Assembly (NCBI GenBank): GCA_948676835.1
Contig: CAPOZU010000008.1
Coordinates: 1-64,000, forward strand
Direction: 5' to 3'
Length of the DNA stretch: 64,000 nt
DNA from: an uncultured Clostridia bacterium
Lineage (GTDB): Bacteria; Bacillota; Clostridia; TANB77; CAG-508
Shown here: piece by piece, positions 25,197 to 34,536 of the stretch
Position numbering within the stretch: position 1 is the stretch's first letter
Layout of the letters: each line of letters opens with the position of its first letter
The notes under the pieces: model-generated
Database searches by the model: none
Seen by the model: only the letters and a program-made list of their open reading frames with translations
Told to the model about the DNA's origin: nothing
Translations under genes and position numbers: made by a program

Positions 25197-25988
25197 ATGA
25201 AAAAAATAATTGGAATGTTAAGTATAGTAATGTTGCTTATAGTAGTGATATTTTTAATGAATGGTAAAGAAAAAGTTACAAATGAAAATGTATTAGTTAT
25301 AGGACTAGATGATAGTTTTCCACCTATGGGATTTAGAAATGAAAACAATGAAATTGTTGGATTTGATATAGATATTGCAAAAGCAGTATGTGAAAAATTA
25401 GGAATGGAAATGCAGTTACAACAAATATCTTGGGCATCAAAAGAACAAGAATTAAATTCGGGAAATATAGATTGTATATGGAATGGATTTGCATATACAG
25501 AAGATAGAGCAAAAACAATGACTTTAACAGAAAATTATATAAAAGGAAAAAATATTTTTATTTTGAAAGATGGAAATACAGCAAAATCTCAATCAGAATT
25601 ACAAGAAATGAAAATAGGAGTTCAATCAGGATCTAGTCAACAATTAGATTTAGAAAACTCAGAGTTTGGAAAAAATGTGGAAATCATACCTTATAGTGAT
25701 AATCTAACTGCATTTATGGATTTAGAAACTGGTGGAGTGGATAGCATATTTTGTTCAAGTATTATAGGGAATTATTTGATTCAAAGTAAAAATAAAAATT
25801 ATGAAACAATAGATTCTGAAAATATATCAGTAAGTAATGGAAGTGTAGTTGCCTTTAAACAAGGTAATACAAAATTAAGAGATAAAATTCAAAATGCTTT
25901 GTATGAATTAAAAGCTGATGGAACATTAAAACAAATTTCAGAAAAGTGGTTTGGAGAAGATATGATAACTGTAAAGGAGAATAAATAA
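25197..25988 (+). CDS. Amino-acid ABC transporter substrate-binding protein
   Basis: A 263-residue extracellular solute-binding protein, family 3 (HisJ/GlnH type). The start at 25197 has GGAGG upstream; the longer frame lacks one. The N-terminal hydrophobic segment (about 3-20, IGMLSIVMLLIVVIFLM) has no Cys lipobox, so it is a membrane anchor or cleaved signal. The family signature DDSFPPMGFRNENNEIVGFD, with IDIAKAVCEKLG following, is near residue 40. It also shows WNGFAYTEDRAKTM and IGVQSGSSQQLDLE. The ligand is a polar amino acid, and the neighbouring dipeptidase suggests His or a His-containing product. Its stop overlaps the permease start by one base. Confidence 0.93.
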   Translation: MKKIIGMLSIVMLLIVVIFLMNGKEKVTNENVLVIGLDDSFPPMGFRNENNEIVGFDIDIAKAVCEKLGMEMQLQQISWASKEQELNSGNIDCIWNGFAYTEDRAKTMTLTENYIKGKNIFILKDGNTAKSQSELQEMKIGVQSGSSQQLDLENSEFGKNVEIIPYSDNLTAFMDLETGGVDSIFCSSIIGNYLIQSKNKNYETIDSENISVSNGSVVAFKQGNTKLRDKIQNALYELKADGTLKQISEKWFGEDMITVKENK

Positions 25989-26638
25989 TGGATGTGGATA
26001 AATGTATAAATGTAGCCAAAATTCTTTTCACAGGAATTGGTGTAAGTTTAAAAATATTTATAGTAACATTAATATTTGCTATTCCACTTGGAATAATAGT
26101 TGCTTTAGCAAGAAATTCAAAGTGTAAAACATTATCAGGTATTACAAAATTATATATCTTAATTATAAGAGGTACTCCCATAATGCTACAAATTATTTTT
26201 GTTTATTTTGCACCATATTATTTGTTTAAGCTAACATATGATAGATTTATTGCAATAATTGTAGCTTTTGTAATTAATTATGCGACATATTTTTCAGAAA
26301 TTTTTAGAAGTGGAATAAATAGTATATCTGTGGGTCAAAAGGAAGCAGCTTTTACTTTAGGTTTTAGCAAAACTCAAACCTTTATATTAATAATTTTACC
26401 TCAAGTTGTAAAAATTATTTTACCATCGATATCAAATGAAATTATATCACTTTTAAAATCAACTTCTCTTGCTCAAATAATTGGTGTTACTGAAATGTTT
26501 GCTCTAGCTCAAAAACAAGCAAGTTACAATTTCTCAGTTGTACCACTTTGCATAGCTGGTGGATATTACTTAATACTAGTATTTTTTGTATCTGTGTTAT
26601 TTAATAAAGCAGAGAAGAAATTAGAATATTATAATTAG
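25988..26638 (+). CDS. Amino-acid ABC transporter permease
   Basis: A 216-residue HisM/GlnP-family permease with about five membrane helices. The cytosolic EAA loop is present as GQKEAAFTLGFSKTQTFILI, and YILIIRGTPIMLQ is the classical polar amino-acid permease motif. It forms the membrane channel with the downstream ATPase and upstream binding protein. The overlap TAATG with the previous gene indicates translational coupling. Only one permease is encoded, so it probably works as a homodimer. Confidence 0.95.
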   Translation: MDVDKCINVAKILFTGIGVSLKIFIVTLIFAIPLGIIVALARNSKCKTLSGITKLYILIIRGTPIMLQIIFVYFAPYYLFKLTYDRFIAIIVAFVINYATYFSEIFRSGINSISVGQKEAAFTLGFSKTQTFILIILPQVVKIILPSISNEIISLLKSTSLAQIIGVTEMFALAQKQASYNFSVVPLCIAGGYYLILVFFVSVLFNKAEKKLEYYN

Positions 26639-26654
26639 TCTGTGAGGTGAAAAT

Positions 26655-28766
26655 ATGAATGTATTAGAAGTAAAAAATGTTTCAAAAAAATTTAAAAATT
26701 TAGAAGTTATAAAAGATATTTCATTAGAAGTAAAAGAAGGAGAAACTTTAGTAATACTTGGACCTTCAGGTTCAGGAAAATCCACATTGCTAAGATGTAT
26801 AAGTGATTTAGAAAAAATTGATTCTGGAAGTATAAAAAAGGAATCTACAGGTGTAGTTTTTCAAGATTTTAATTTATTTCCACACCTTTCTGTTAAACAA
26901 AACATAACTGAAAGTTTAATATATGTATTAAAGAAATCTAAAGAAGACGCAGATAAAATAGCAATAGAATTATTAAAAAAGATGGGAATTGAAGATAAAG
27001 CTGATGTTTATCCTTGTAGTTTATCTGGTGGTCAAAAACAAAGAGTTTCTATTGCAAGAGCTTTAGCAACAAATCCTAAAATCATTTGTATGGATGAACC
27101 AACAAGTGCTTTAGATCCTGAGCTTGTTGGAGAGGTTCTCAAAGTAATAAAAGATTTAGCAAAAGAAAATAGAACAATGGTTATAGTAACACACGAAATA
27201 AAATTTGCAGAAGAAGTGGCAGATAGAGTTATATTTATGGATGGAGGAATAATTGTTGAAGAAGGAACACCAGAAGAAGTTATAAAAAATCCAAAAAATA
27301 AAAGAACTAGAGAATTTTTAAAAAGATATATAACTATAAAGGAGAATAAAATGGAAAAGTTAGATATTAATACAGTTGAACCTAAGGATGTTATAAAATT
27401 TTTTGAAGAAATAAGTAAAATTCCAAGAAAATCTGGAAATGAAGAAGGAATAAAAAATTATTTAGTAGAATTTGCTAAAAAAAGAAATCTACAAGTGTAT
27501 GAAGATGAAAATTTTAATGTAATAATAAAAAAGGATGCTTCAAAAGGAAAAGAAAAGAATGAACCAATAGCAATACAAGCACATACAGATATGGTGTGTG
27601 AAAAAAGAACAGATATAAAACATAATTTTGAAAAAGATCCAATTATTTTGTATAAAGATGAAGATTATATAAGAGCGAATGGTACTACTTTAGGAGCAGA
27701 TAATGGAATTGGTGTTGCACAAATATTAGCTATTCTAGATTCAAAAGATTTGAATATGCCTAAAATAGAAGCTATATTTACAGTTCAAGAGGAAACAACA
27801 ATGATTGGTGCAAAAGAAATAGATTTAAGTAATTTAGAAAGTAAGAAAATAATATCATTAGATGGCGGAAAAGAAGGGAAAATATTAGTTGGATCTGCCA
27901 ACTGTCTGGAGTGGAAATCCAAAGTAGAGAAGGAATATATAGATTCGCCTAAAAATTTTGTAGAATATGAACTTAAATATAGTAATTTCAAGGGAGGACA
28001 TTCAGGTGGAAATATAGGAGATATAAAAAGAGGAAATCCTATAAAATTAGGAATTAGTATATTAAAAGAATTAAAAGATGTTTATATAAAAGAAATTTCT
28101 GGTGGAAGTCAAGTAAATGTTATACCAAGAAATTTTACTGTTAAATTTTTGGCTAAACCAGAAAAAATAAAAAAAGTAAAAACATTAATAAAAGAACAAA
28201 AAGAATTTTATGAAAATGTAGTTATTGAAATAAATGAAACAACTAATGAAGGAAAATGCTTATCAAAAGAAGTAACAAATAGAATTATAGATTTTATTTA
28301 TAATTATGAAAACGGAGCTTTAGAATATATAAACAACAATGTTATCTTATCTTGTAATATGGCAGCAATAAATGAAGATGAAAAATATGTAAGTATAGAA
28401 TATTCAACAAGAGCAAATGATTTAAGATTAAGAGATAAGTATTTAGAAAGATTAGAAAAGTTGGTTAAGAAAAATAAATTAGAGGTATACTGGAAACAAG
28501 AATTAAAAGGGGTAAATCAAGATATAAATAATACTTTAATTCAAAAATGTAGTGAAGTATACAAAAAAATGTATAAAAAGAATCTAGAAAAAATGATAAC
28601 ACAAGGAGTGGTTGAAGGCGGATTTTTTGCAGACAAAATTGAAAATTTAGAATATGTTTGTATAGGACCAAATACAGAAGATGTACATAGTCCAAATGAA
28701 AAAATATCTATAAACTCACTTCAAAATACTTATTTATATTTGAAAAAAATATTATCAGAAGCATAG
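26655..28766 (+). CDS. ABC transporter ATPase fused in frame to PepD-type aminoacyl-histidine dipeptidase
   Basis: 703 residues, two complete enzymes. Residues 1-228 are a polar amino-acid ABC ATPase: Walker A GPSGSGKST, Q-loop VVFQDFNLFPHLS, signature LSGGQ, Walker B IICMDEPTSAL, H-loop VTHE. Residues 233-703 are an M20-type PepD (Xaa-His dipeptidase): QAHTDMV, GADNGIG, QEETTMIGA, GGHSGGNIG and a final GPNTEDVHSP, so all metal ligands are present. The junction reads ITIKENKMEKL: codons AAG GAG AAT AAA ATG are at once an RBS and an in-frame start, so PepD alone can also be made from 27351. It looks like two genes whose intervening stop was lost. The operon would import and hydrolyse a peptide or amino acid. 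Confidence 0.93.
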   Translation: MNVLEVKNVSKKFKNLEVIKDISLEVKEGETLVILGPSGSGKSTLLRCISDLEKIDSGSIKKESTGVVFQDFNLFPHLSVKQNITESLIYVLKKSKEDADKIAIELLKKMGIEDKADVYPCSLSGGQKQRVSIARALATNPKIICMDEPTSALDPELVGEVLKVIKDLAKENRTMVIVTHEIKFAEEVADRVIFMDGGIIVEEGTPEEVIKNPKNKRTREFLKRYITIKENKMEKLDINTVEPKDVIKFFEEISKIPRKSGNEEGIKNYLVEFAKKRNLQVYEDENFNVIIKKDASKGKEKNEPIAIQAHTDMVCEKRTDIKHNFEKDPIILYKDEDYIRANGTTLGADNGIGVAQILAILDSKDLNMPKIEAIFTVQEETTMIGAKEIDLSNLESKKIISLDGGKEGKILVGSANCLEWKSKVEKEYIDSPKNFVEYELKYSNFKGGHSGGNIGDIKRGNPIKLGISILKELKDVYIKEISGGSQVNVIPRNFTVKFLAKPEKIKKVKTLIKEQKEFYENVVIEINETTNEGKCLSKEVTNRIIDFIYNYENGALEYINNNVILSCNMAAINEDEKYVSIEYSTRANDLRLRDKYLERLEKLVKKNKLEVYWKQELKGVNQDINNTLIQKCSEVYKKMYKKNLEKMITQGVVEGGFFADKIENLEYVCIGPNTEDVHSPNEKISINSLQNTYLYLKKILSEA

Positions 28767-28785
28767 CTAAAATTATATATAATTA

Positions 28786-28814
28786 TTTACAATAATAGGT
28801 TTTTGATATATAAT
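28786..28814 (+). promoter_or_regulatory. Promoter of lysS
   Basis: TTTACA (28786-28791), a 17-bp spacer and TATAAT (28809-28814), 38 bases before the ATG. No T-box lies between. Confidence 0.72.
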
Positions 28815-28851
28815 AAATAAGTCAAAAATTAATAAAAAGGGGCTAGTTAAA

Positions 28852-30351
28852 ATGAATGAAAATAATGAAGAAATAATTCAAACTGAAGAAGACATTAATA
28901 AACTAATGCAAGTAAGAATTGATAAATTAAAAGAATTACAACAAGCAGGAAAAGATCCATTTGAAATTACAAAATATGATAGAACAGAATTTTCTGGAGA
29001 TATAAAAAACAATTATGAACAATATGAAGGTAAAGATGTTTCTGTTGCAGGAAGAATTATGGCAAAAAGAATTATGGGAAAAGCATCTTTCTGTACAATT
29101 CAAGATTCACAAGGAAAAATTCAAAGCTATGTAAGTATAAATGATTTAGGAGAAGAAAGTTACAAAGCATTTAAAAATTTTGATATAGGAGATATTATTG
29201 GTTTAAAAGGTTTTGTATTCAAAACAAGAACAGAAGAAATTTCTATCCATGCAAAAGAAGTTGTACTTCTAACAAAATCAATTAGAGATTTACCTGAAAA
29301 ATTCCATGGTTTAAAAGATATAGATTTACGTTACAGACAAAGATATGTAGATTTAATAGTAAATCCAGAAGTTAAAGAAACTTTCCTTTTAAGAAGTAGA
29401 ATTTTAAAAGAAATAAAAAATTGCTTTGATAAAGCAGGATATTTAGAAGTTGATACACCGATATTAAATACAATAGCAGGTGGAGCAACAGCAAGACCAT
29501 TTATTACACATCATAATACATTAGATATGGACATGTATTTGAGAATCGCTAACGAATTATATTTAAAAAGATTAATAGTTGGTGGCTTTGATAGAGTATA
29601 TGAAATGGGAAGAATGTTTAGAAATGAAGGAATGGATATAAAACATAATCCTGAATTTACAAATGTAGAATTTTATGCAGCATATCAAGATTATAATGAT
29701 ATGATGGATTTTTCAGAAGATTTAATTAGAACAGTTGCAAAAAATGTTTTAGGAACAGCTAAAATTAATTATCAAGGAACAGACTTGGATTTAGAATCTC
29801 CTTGGAGAAGAGTAACAATGATAGATAGCATAAAAGAAGTTACAGGAGTTGATTTTAATACAATAAACACAGACGAAGAAGCAATTGCTATTGCTAAAGA
29901 AAAAGGTGTTGAAATGGAAGATGCAAAACAAACTAGAGGATATATTATAAATCAATTCTTTGAAGATTTTGTTGAAGAAACTTTAGTACAACCAACATTT
30001 ATTTGTGATTACCCAGTTGAAGTATCACCTTTAACAAAAAGAAAACCATCAGATAAGAGATTAGTTGAAAGATTTGAATTATTTATAGATGGACGTGAAT
30101 ATGGAAATGCATACTCAGAATTAAATGATCCAATAGATCAAAGACAAAGATTTGTTGATCAATTAAAACAAAGAGATGCTGGAGATGATGAAGCTAACAT
30201 GATGGATGAAGATTTCTGTATGGCTATTGAATATGGTATGCCTCCAACAGGTGGTATGGGAATTGGAATAGATAGATTAGTTATGCTACTTACAAATTCA
30301 GCTTCAATTAGAGATGTTATATTATTCCCAACTATGAAACCTATACAATAG
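28852..30351 (+). CDS. lysS: Lysine--tRNA ligase, class II
   Basis: A 499-residue class II lysyl-tRNA synthetase. The N-terminal OB-fold (about 60-160; VAGRIMAKRIMGKASFCTIQ) binds the anticodon. The catalytic domain follows with motif 1 around FLLRSRILKEIK, motif 2 MFRNEGMDIKHNPEFTNVE and motif 3 GMGIGIDRLVMLLT. The length matches bacterial LysS. The RBS is AAGGGGC before the ATG. It has its own promoter right after the dipeptidase fusion gene and 22 bases to the next gene, with which it is probably co-transcribed. Confidence 0.97.
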   Translation: MNENNEEIIQTEEDINKLMQVRIDKLKELQQAGKDPFEITKYDRTEFSGDIKNNYEQYEGKDVSVAGRIMAKRIMGKASFCTIQDSQGKIQSYVSINDLGEESYKAFKNFDIGDIIGLKGFVFKTRTEEISIHAKEVVLLTKSIRDLPEKFHGLKDIDLRYRQRYVDLIVNPEVKETFLLRSRILKEIKNCFDKAGYLEVDTPILNTIAGGATARPFITHHNTLDMDMYLRIANELYLKRLIVGGFDRVYEMGRMFRNEGMDIKHNPEFTNVEFYAAYQDYNDMMDFSEDLIRTVAKNVLGTAKINYQGTDLDLESPWRRVTMIDSIKEVTGVDFNTINTDEEAIAIAKEKGVEMEDAKQTRGYIINQFFEDFVEETLVQPTFICDYPVEVSPLTKRKPSDKRLVERFELFIDGREYGNAYSELNDPIDQRQRFVDQLKQRDAGDDEANMMDEDFCMAIEYGMPPTGGMGIGIDRLVMLLTNSASIRDVILFPTMKPIQ

Positions 30352-30373
30352 AAAAAATAGAAAGAGATGGAAA

Positions 30374-31363
30374 ATGATAAACAAACAACAAAAAAATAAT
30401 TATGAACAAAATGATGATTATAACTATGGTAACATACACCAGAATATTAATGGTAAATTTGAACTTCAGTTCGGAGCTATTTGGACTGGATTTATGGCTG
30501 TATTTACATTATTGGCAATTTGGGGTGGCTTGGGTAGCCAAGGTTTTAATTTAATGACAATTTCATTTTTAGCACTTTTTTGGTATATAGGTATATACAT
30601 ATTAAAAAGTGGATTGAAAAAAAAGAAAGCAGATGTAGCAACAGAAAACTTTGGAGAAGAATGCTTTGGGAGAATTACTGAATTATCTTCTGCTGGAAGT
30701 ACAAATGGAAATACATTTTATAGAGCTACTATAATAGCATACTTACCACAAGAAGGAATTGTAAAAACATTCCAAGAAGATATAGGATATAATTATTATG
30801 AATTTCCAGAAGGTTCATATTTAAGACTAAAATATTTTCAAGATGATGTTAATATTAAAGAAATAATAAATGAAAATATAATTCCAGAAAAGATAAGGAG
30901 TATACTAGTTATGCCAGAAGAAAATCAGAAATTTGAAAAAATATATAGCAATTCTAATATTAATACTCAAGTATATAATTCAGACATGTTACATGTTTCA
31001 AAATTAATATCAGGTTTTGTTTCAATAGTTTTTGGAGTTATTTGGTTAAGCATTACTGCATTTATGACCTATGCTTTCTATGGAACATCAGGAAATGTTA
31101 GTGTAAATGGAGAAATTGTTACAACAGAAGAATTTTCATCGATGTTATTTCCTAAAATATTCATTGGAATATTCTGGATAATAGGAATTAGCATAATGCT
31201 TGTAGGTATTATTCTATGTTTCAAAAAAGAAAAAAACAGTGATGAAGAAAGCAAAAACTTAAATGAACATGAAGATTATTTGGAAAACGAATATAAAAAC
31301 TATAAGAATATAAATATAGCAGATGATAATTCTGACAATTTTGATCCAATTCAAAGACTTTAA
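30374..31363 (+). CDS. DUF3592-like membrane protein with C-terminal acidic DPI tail
   Basis: A 329-residue protein with two helices near 40-80, a DUF3592-type beta domain (about 100-165; FGRITELSSAGSTNGNTFYR; FPEGSYLRLKYFQDD), and two more helices (about 212-240 and 262-290). A highly charged cytosolic tail ends in NFDPIQRL. The extreme C-terminus resembles those of the small membrane proteins encoded at 33189 and 33630. The function is unknown. It starts with an ATG preceded by GAGATGG and lies in a run of co-directional genes from lysS to tsaD. Confidence 0.72.
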   Translation: MINKQQKNNYEQNDDYNYGNIHQNINGKFELQFGAIWTGFMAVFTLLAIWGGLGSQGFNLMTISFLALFWYIGIYILKSGLKKKKADVATENFGEECFGRITELSSAGSTNGNTFYRATIIAYLPQEGIVKTFQEDIGYNYYEFPEGSYLRLKYFQDDVNIKEIINENIIPEKIRSILVMPEENQKFEKIYSNSNINTQVYNSDMLHVSKLISGFVSIVFGVIWLSITAFMTYAFYGTSGNVSVNGEIVTTEEFSSMLFPKIFIGIFWIIGISIMLVGIILCFKKEKNSDEESKNLNEHEDYLENEYKNYKNINIADDNSDNFDPIQRL

Positions 31364-31381
31364 TTATAAAGGAGAAGATAT

Positions 31382-32128
31382 ATGTTTTTTAATTATGGCG
31401 GTGGTGTAAATAGAAATGTTATTTATGGATTGTTAATTATTTTAGCAGTAATGTCTTTAGCAAGTATGGGAGTTGGAGGGTGGATAAACTTACTTCTAAC
31501 TCTACCAGCTGTTATAATGGCAATAACATTTCATGAATATGCTCATGCTTATGCTGCAGATAAACTTGGAGATACAACTCCAAGAGCACAAGGAAGATTA
31601 ACATTAAATCCAACAAGTCATTTAGATTTTTTTGGATTTATTCTTATGATGTTTACACATATAGGTTGGGGGAAACCTGTTCAAATTAATCCTAATAATT
31701 TTAACAGTAATAAATCAAGAGGATTTTGTGAAACAATGGTTTCTTTAGCAGGACCAGCAATGAATTTTATATTGGCAATAATAGCAACAGTTGCATTTTA
31801 TGCATTAAATATTTTTGGGGCAGGATTTTTGCATACAAATATAGGTTATATTATAGAAATGTTTTTACAAGTTGTAATTATGGTAAACATTGGACTTGGT
31901 ACATTTAATTTAATACCATTACCACCACTAGATGGAGAAAAAATATTTAGACATTTATTACCATATAGAGTTCAAGAATGGTTAACAACTAATTATGCAA
32001 CATTATATTATGTATTTATGATATTATGGGTATTTGGAATATTAGAAATAATAGTATCACCAGTAATTAGTGTAATATCTAATATATTATTTAAAGGTGT
32101 TGGGGCAGTTTTTTCATTATTTATATAG
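31382..32128 (+). CDS. Site-2 protease family (M50) zinc metalloprotease
   Basis: A 248-residue polytopic membrane protease of the short M50B group. The zinc site is HEYAHAYAADKLGD (near residue 50) within a membrane helix. The distal ligand is in FNLIPLPPLDGEKIF (near 178), the NxxPxxxLDG motif. Six helices are visible and no PDZ domain, as in the YwhC/SpoIVFB-like branch. Substrates are membrane proteins and are unknown here. AAAGGAG precedes the ATG. Confidence 0.93.
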   Translation: MFFNYGGGVNRNVIYGLLIILAVMSLASMGVGGWINLLLTLPAVIMAITFHEYAHAYAADKLGDTTPRAQGRLTLNPTSHLDFFGFILMMFTHIGWGKPVQINPNNFNSNKSRGFCETMVSLAGPAMNFILAIIATVAFYALNIFGAGFLHTNIGYIIEMFLQVVIMVNIGLGTFNLIPLPPLDGEKIFRHLLPYRVQEWLTTNYATLYYVFMILWVFGILEIIVSPVISVISNILFKGVGAVFSLFI

Positions 32129-32173
32129 AAAAAAGTGCTCCGCACTTCTTGTCGTTTTTAGAGGAGGTTTATT

Positions 32174-33169
32174 TTGAAAGATACTTTAATAATGGGAATA
32201 GAATCAAGTTGTGATGAAACTTCTGTGTCAATTGTTAAAAATGGTAGAGAAGTTTTATCAAATTGTATAAATTCTCAAATAAAAATACATGAGGAATATG
32301 GCGGAGTTGTTCCTGAGATAGCTTCAAGATGTCATACAGAAGTTATTAATGGAATAATGAAAGAAGCTTTAAAAGAAGCTAAAGTAACTTTAGACGATAT
32401 AGATGCAATTGCTGTAACTCAAGGACCTGGGCTGGTTGGAGCTTTGCTTGTTGGTGTTTCTTATGCTAAAGGTTTAAGTTATGTTACAAAGAAACCATTA
32501 ATTGCAGTAAATCATATTGAAGGGCATATTGCAGGAAATTATTTAACTCATAAAGATTTAGAGCCACCTTTTATATGTTTGATTGTTTCTGGAGGACATA
32601 CTCATTTAGTAAATGTAAAATCATATAGTGAATTTGAAATTTTAGGGAAAACCAGAGATGATGCAATAGGTGAGGCTTTTGATAAAGTTGCTAGAGTAGT
32701 TGGACTTGGATATCCAGGAGGTCCTAAAGTGGATAATTTAGCAAAAGAAGGAAATCCAAATATTAAATTACCAGTAACACATTTTGATAATTTAGATTTT
32801 AGTTTTAGCGGAATAAAAACAGCTGTAATCAACTTAAATCATAAAGATCCTAATATTAATAAAGCTGATTTATGTGCCAGTTTCCAAGTTGCTGTTACTA
32901 GTATGCTTGAGGCAAATGTTAGAAAAGCAATAAAACAATTTAATTCAGATAAAATTGCTATAGCAGGAGGAGTATCAAGGAATTCATTTATTAGAAAATC
33001 ATTTGATGATTTAGCAAAAGAGTTAAATATAAAAGTATATTATCCAGAACCAATCCTTTGTACAGATAATGCTGCAATGATAGCAGCTGCTGGATTTTAT
33101 AATTACATAAATGGAGAAAGAGCAGAATTAAATCTAAATGCAATACCAAATTTAAAAATAGGCGAGTAA
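32174..33169 (+). CDS. tsaD: tRNA t6A threonylcarbamoyltransferase TsaD
   Basis: A 331-residue Kae1/Gcp-family enzyme that, with TsaB and TsaE, adds threonylcarbamoyl to A37 of ANN-decoding tRNAs. It starts with TTG at 32174, with GAGGAGG upstream. Motifs: GIESSCDETS at the N-terminus, NHIEGHIAGN (metal-binding His pair), VSGGHTHLV, GEAFDKVAR, and DNAAMIAAAG near the C-terminus. The length is normal. tsaB and tsaE are not adjacent. It leads a small group of membrane-protein genes. Confidence 0.97.
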   Translation: MKDTLIMGIESSCDETSVSIVKNGREVLSNCINSQIKIHEEYGGVVPEIASRCHTEVINGIMKEALKEAKVTLDDIDAIAVTQGPGLVGALLVGVSYAKGLSYVTKKPLIAVNHIEGHIAGNYLTHKDLEPPFICLIVSGGHTHLVNVKSYSEFEILGKTRDDAIGEAFDKVARVVGLGYPGGPKVDNLAKEGNPNIKLPVTHFDNLDFSFSGIKTAVINLNHKDPNINKADLCASFQVAVTSMLEANVRKAIKQFNSDKIAIAGGVSRNSFIRKSFDDLAKELNIKVYYPEPILCTDNAAMIAAAGFYNYINGERAELNLNAIPNLKIGE

Positions 33170-33188
33170 AAACAAAAGAGGAGAAAAA

Positions 33189-33611
33189 GTGTTATTTATG
33201 GGAATAATTTTTTTTATGGTATTCGTAATAACTGTCATTATACCAGTTATTACAATTATGGATGCAGTAAATACGTATCAAAATCCTACAGAAACTAAGA
33301 ATGTAGATAGTTATTTATATAGGACTAAAAGTGATAAACCTGAGCAAATAATTGTGCCAGATGTTGTGGATCCTGAAGAAAGTACTCGAAAATCAACTCA
33401 AGCAGAAGAATGCAAAATATATAAAAATGTAAAAAGTAGAAGAAATATTATAGTAGAAAATGTAGGAAAACAAAATAAAAATTATAATCAAAATAGTAAT
33501 GATATGAAGGAAGTAACTTATTCAAAATACGATTATGAAGATGATCCTATACAGAAAGAAGATGGGCTTTTATCAAAGCTATTTAGAAATAAAAATGATG
33601 ATTTGAATTAA
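33189..33611 (+). CDS. Membrane-anchored protein with acidic DPI tail
   Basis: A 140-residue protein starting at GTG 33189, with GAGGAG upstream. One N-terminal transmembrane helix (about 2-24; FMGIIFFMVFVITVIIPVIT) is followed by a low-complexity charged cytosolic tail. The tail includes YDYEDDPIQKEDG near the C-terminus, a motif also seen in the proteins at 30374 and 33630. No enzyme motif and no recognised family. It is probably co-transcribed with tsaD and the next two genes. Confidence 0.72.
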   Translation: MLFMGIIFFMVFVITVIIPVITIMDAVNTYQNPTETKNVDSYLYRTKSDKPEQIIVPDVVDPEESTRKSTQAEECKIYKNVKSRRNIIVENVGKQNKNYNQNSNDMKEVTYSKYDYEDDPIQKEDGLLSKLFRNKNDDLN

Positions 33612-33629
33612 TCATAAAAGGAGAAAAAA

Positions 33630-33804
33630 ATGAGTTCTATTATACCACTATTACAATCAGGAATATTTTTTATTATGCTTATTATGTTTGGACTAATTGT
33701 AGCGTATTACTATATTAGTATATCTAAAAAACGGAAATAATAATAAATTTAATAATACAAATGAAAAAGTAGAAGACGATAATGACCCAATAAGAAAAAT
33801 GTAG
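33630..33804 (+). CDS. Small membrane protein with apparent +1 frameshift at CGG
   Basis: A short gene with a strong RBS (AAAGGAG) before ATG 33630. Zero frame gives 36 residues: a hydrophobic helix (GIFFIMLIMFGLIVAYYY) then SISKK, CGG (33732-33734), AAA, stop. Skipping one base at CGG gives GNNNKFNNTNEKVEDDNDPI and then RKM, stopping at TAG 33804 just before the next RBS. That tail matches the acidic-DPI ends of the neighbouring membrane proteins, so the +1 frame is clearly the coding one (about 57 residues). The extra base could also be any A of the preceding run of six A. The function is unknown. Confidence 0.68.
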
Positions 33805-33816
33805 AAGGAGAATAAA

Positions 33817-34524
33817 ATGTCTATATACGTAATAGGCGATTTGCACTTGTCTTTTTCTGGTGAGAAACCAATGGATATCTTTGGTATTAATTGGGAAAAT
33901 CATGCAGAAAAAATAAAAAATAATTGGATAAATAAAATAAAAGGCGAAGATACAGTAATACTACCAGGGGATTTTTCTTGGGCTACATATTTAGAAGAAA
34001 CATATAAAGATTTTGAATTTTTAAATAGCTTGCCAGGTAAGAAATTATTACTAAAAGGTAATCATGATTATTGGTGGACAACAGTAACTCGCATGAGAAA
34101 ATTTTTAAAAGAAAATGAATTTGAAAATATTGATTTTTTATTTAATAATTCATATCTTATTGAAAATAAAATTATAACTGGGACAAGAGGTTGGTTAAAT
34201 TCTTGGAAATCAGAGGAAAATTATAAAATATTAAAAAGAGAAAATGATAGATTAAAACTTTCTATAGAAGATGGAATAAAAAAATTTGGTACAGAATATG
34301 AAATAATTAGTTTTATACATTATCCACCTTTTTATAAAGAAAGAGATATACCAGAAGAAATTGATTTTATAAAAACTTTAAATAAATACAATATAAAAAA
34401 ATGTTATTATGCTCATTTACATGGAGAATCACACAAAGATGCAATAGAAGGAAATGTAAATGGAATAGATTATAAATTAGTCAGTTCAGATTATCTAAAA
34501 TTTAATTTATTGAATATAAACTAA
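33817..34524 (+). CDS. Metallophosphoesterase
   Basis: A 235-residue calcineurin-like phosphoesterase. It has the metal-binding motifs in order: GDLHLSF (residue 7 on), PGDFSWATY, KGNHDYWW, and late HLHGESH. This matches the YkuE/cyclic-phosphodiesterase-like soluble subgroup often annotated only as a predicted phosphohydrolase; the substrate cannot be told. AAGGAG precedes the ATG. It ends 12 bases before the next gene. Confidence 0.9.
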   Translation: MSIYVIGDLHLSFSGEKPMDIFGINWENHAEKIKNNWINKIKGEDTVILPGDFSWATYLEETYKDFEFLNSLPGKKLLLKGNHDYWWTTVTRMRKFLKENEFENIDFLFNNSYLIENKIITGTRGWLNSWKSEENYKILKRENDRLKLSIEDGIKKFGTEYEIISFIHYPPFYKERDIPEEIDFIKTLNKYNIKKCYYAHLHGESHKDAIEGNVNGIDYKLVSSDYLKFNLLNIN

Positions 34525-34536
34525 GGATGTAAAGTT

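Noticed and set aside
33724..33740. -1 slippage at A AAA AAC in the small membrane-protein gene
   Set aside because: The -1 frame reaches a stop without resembling the neighbours' tails; only the +1 frame gives the DPI tail.
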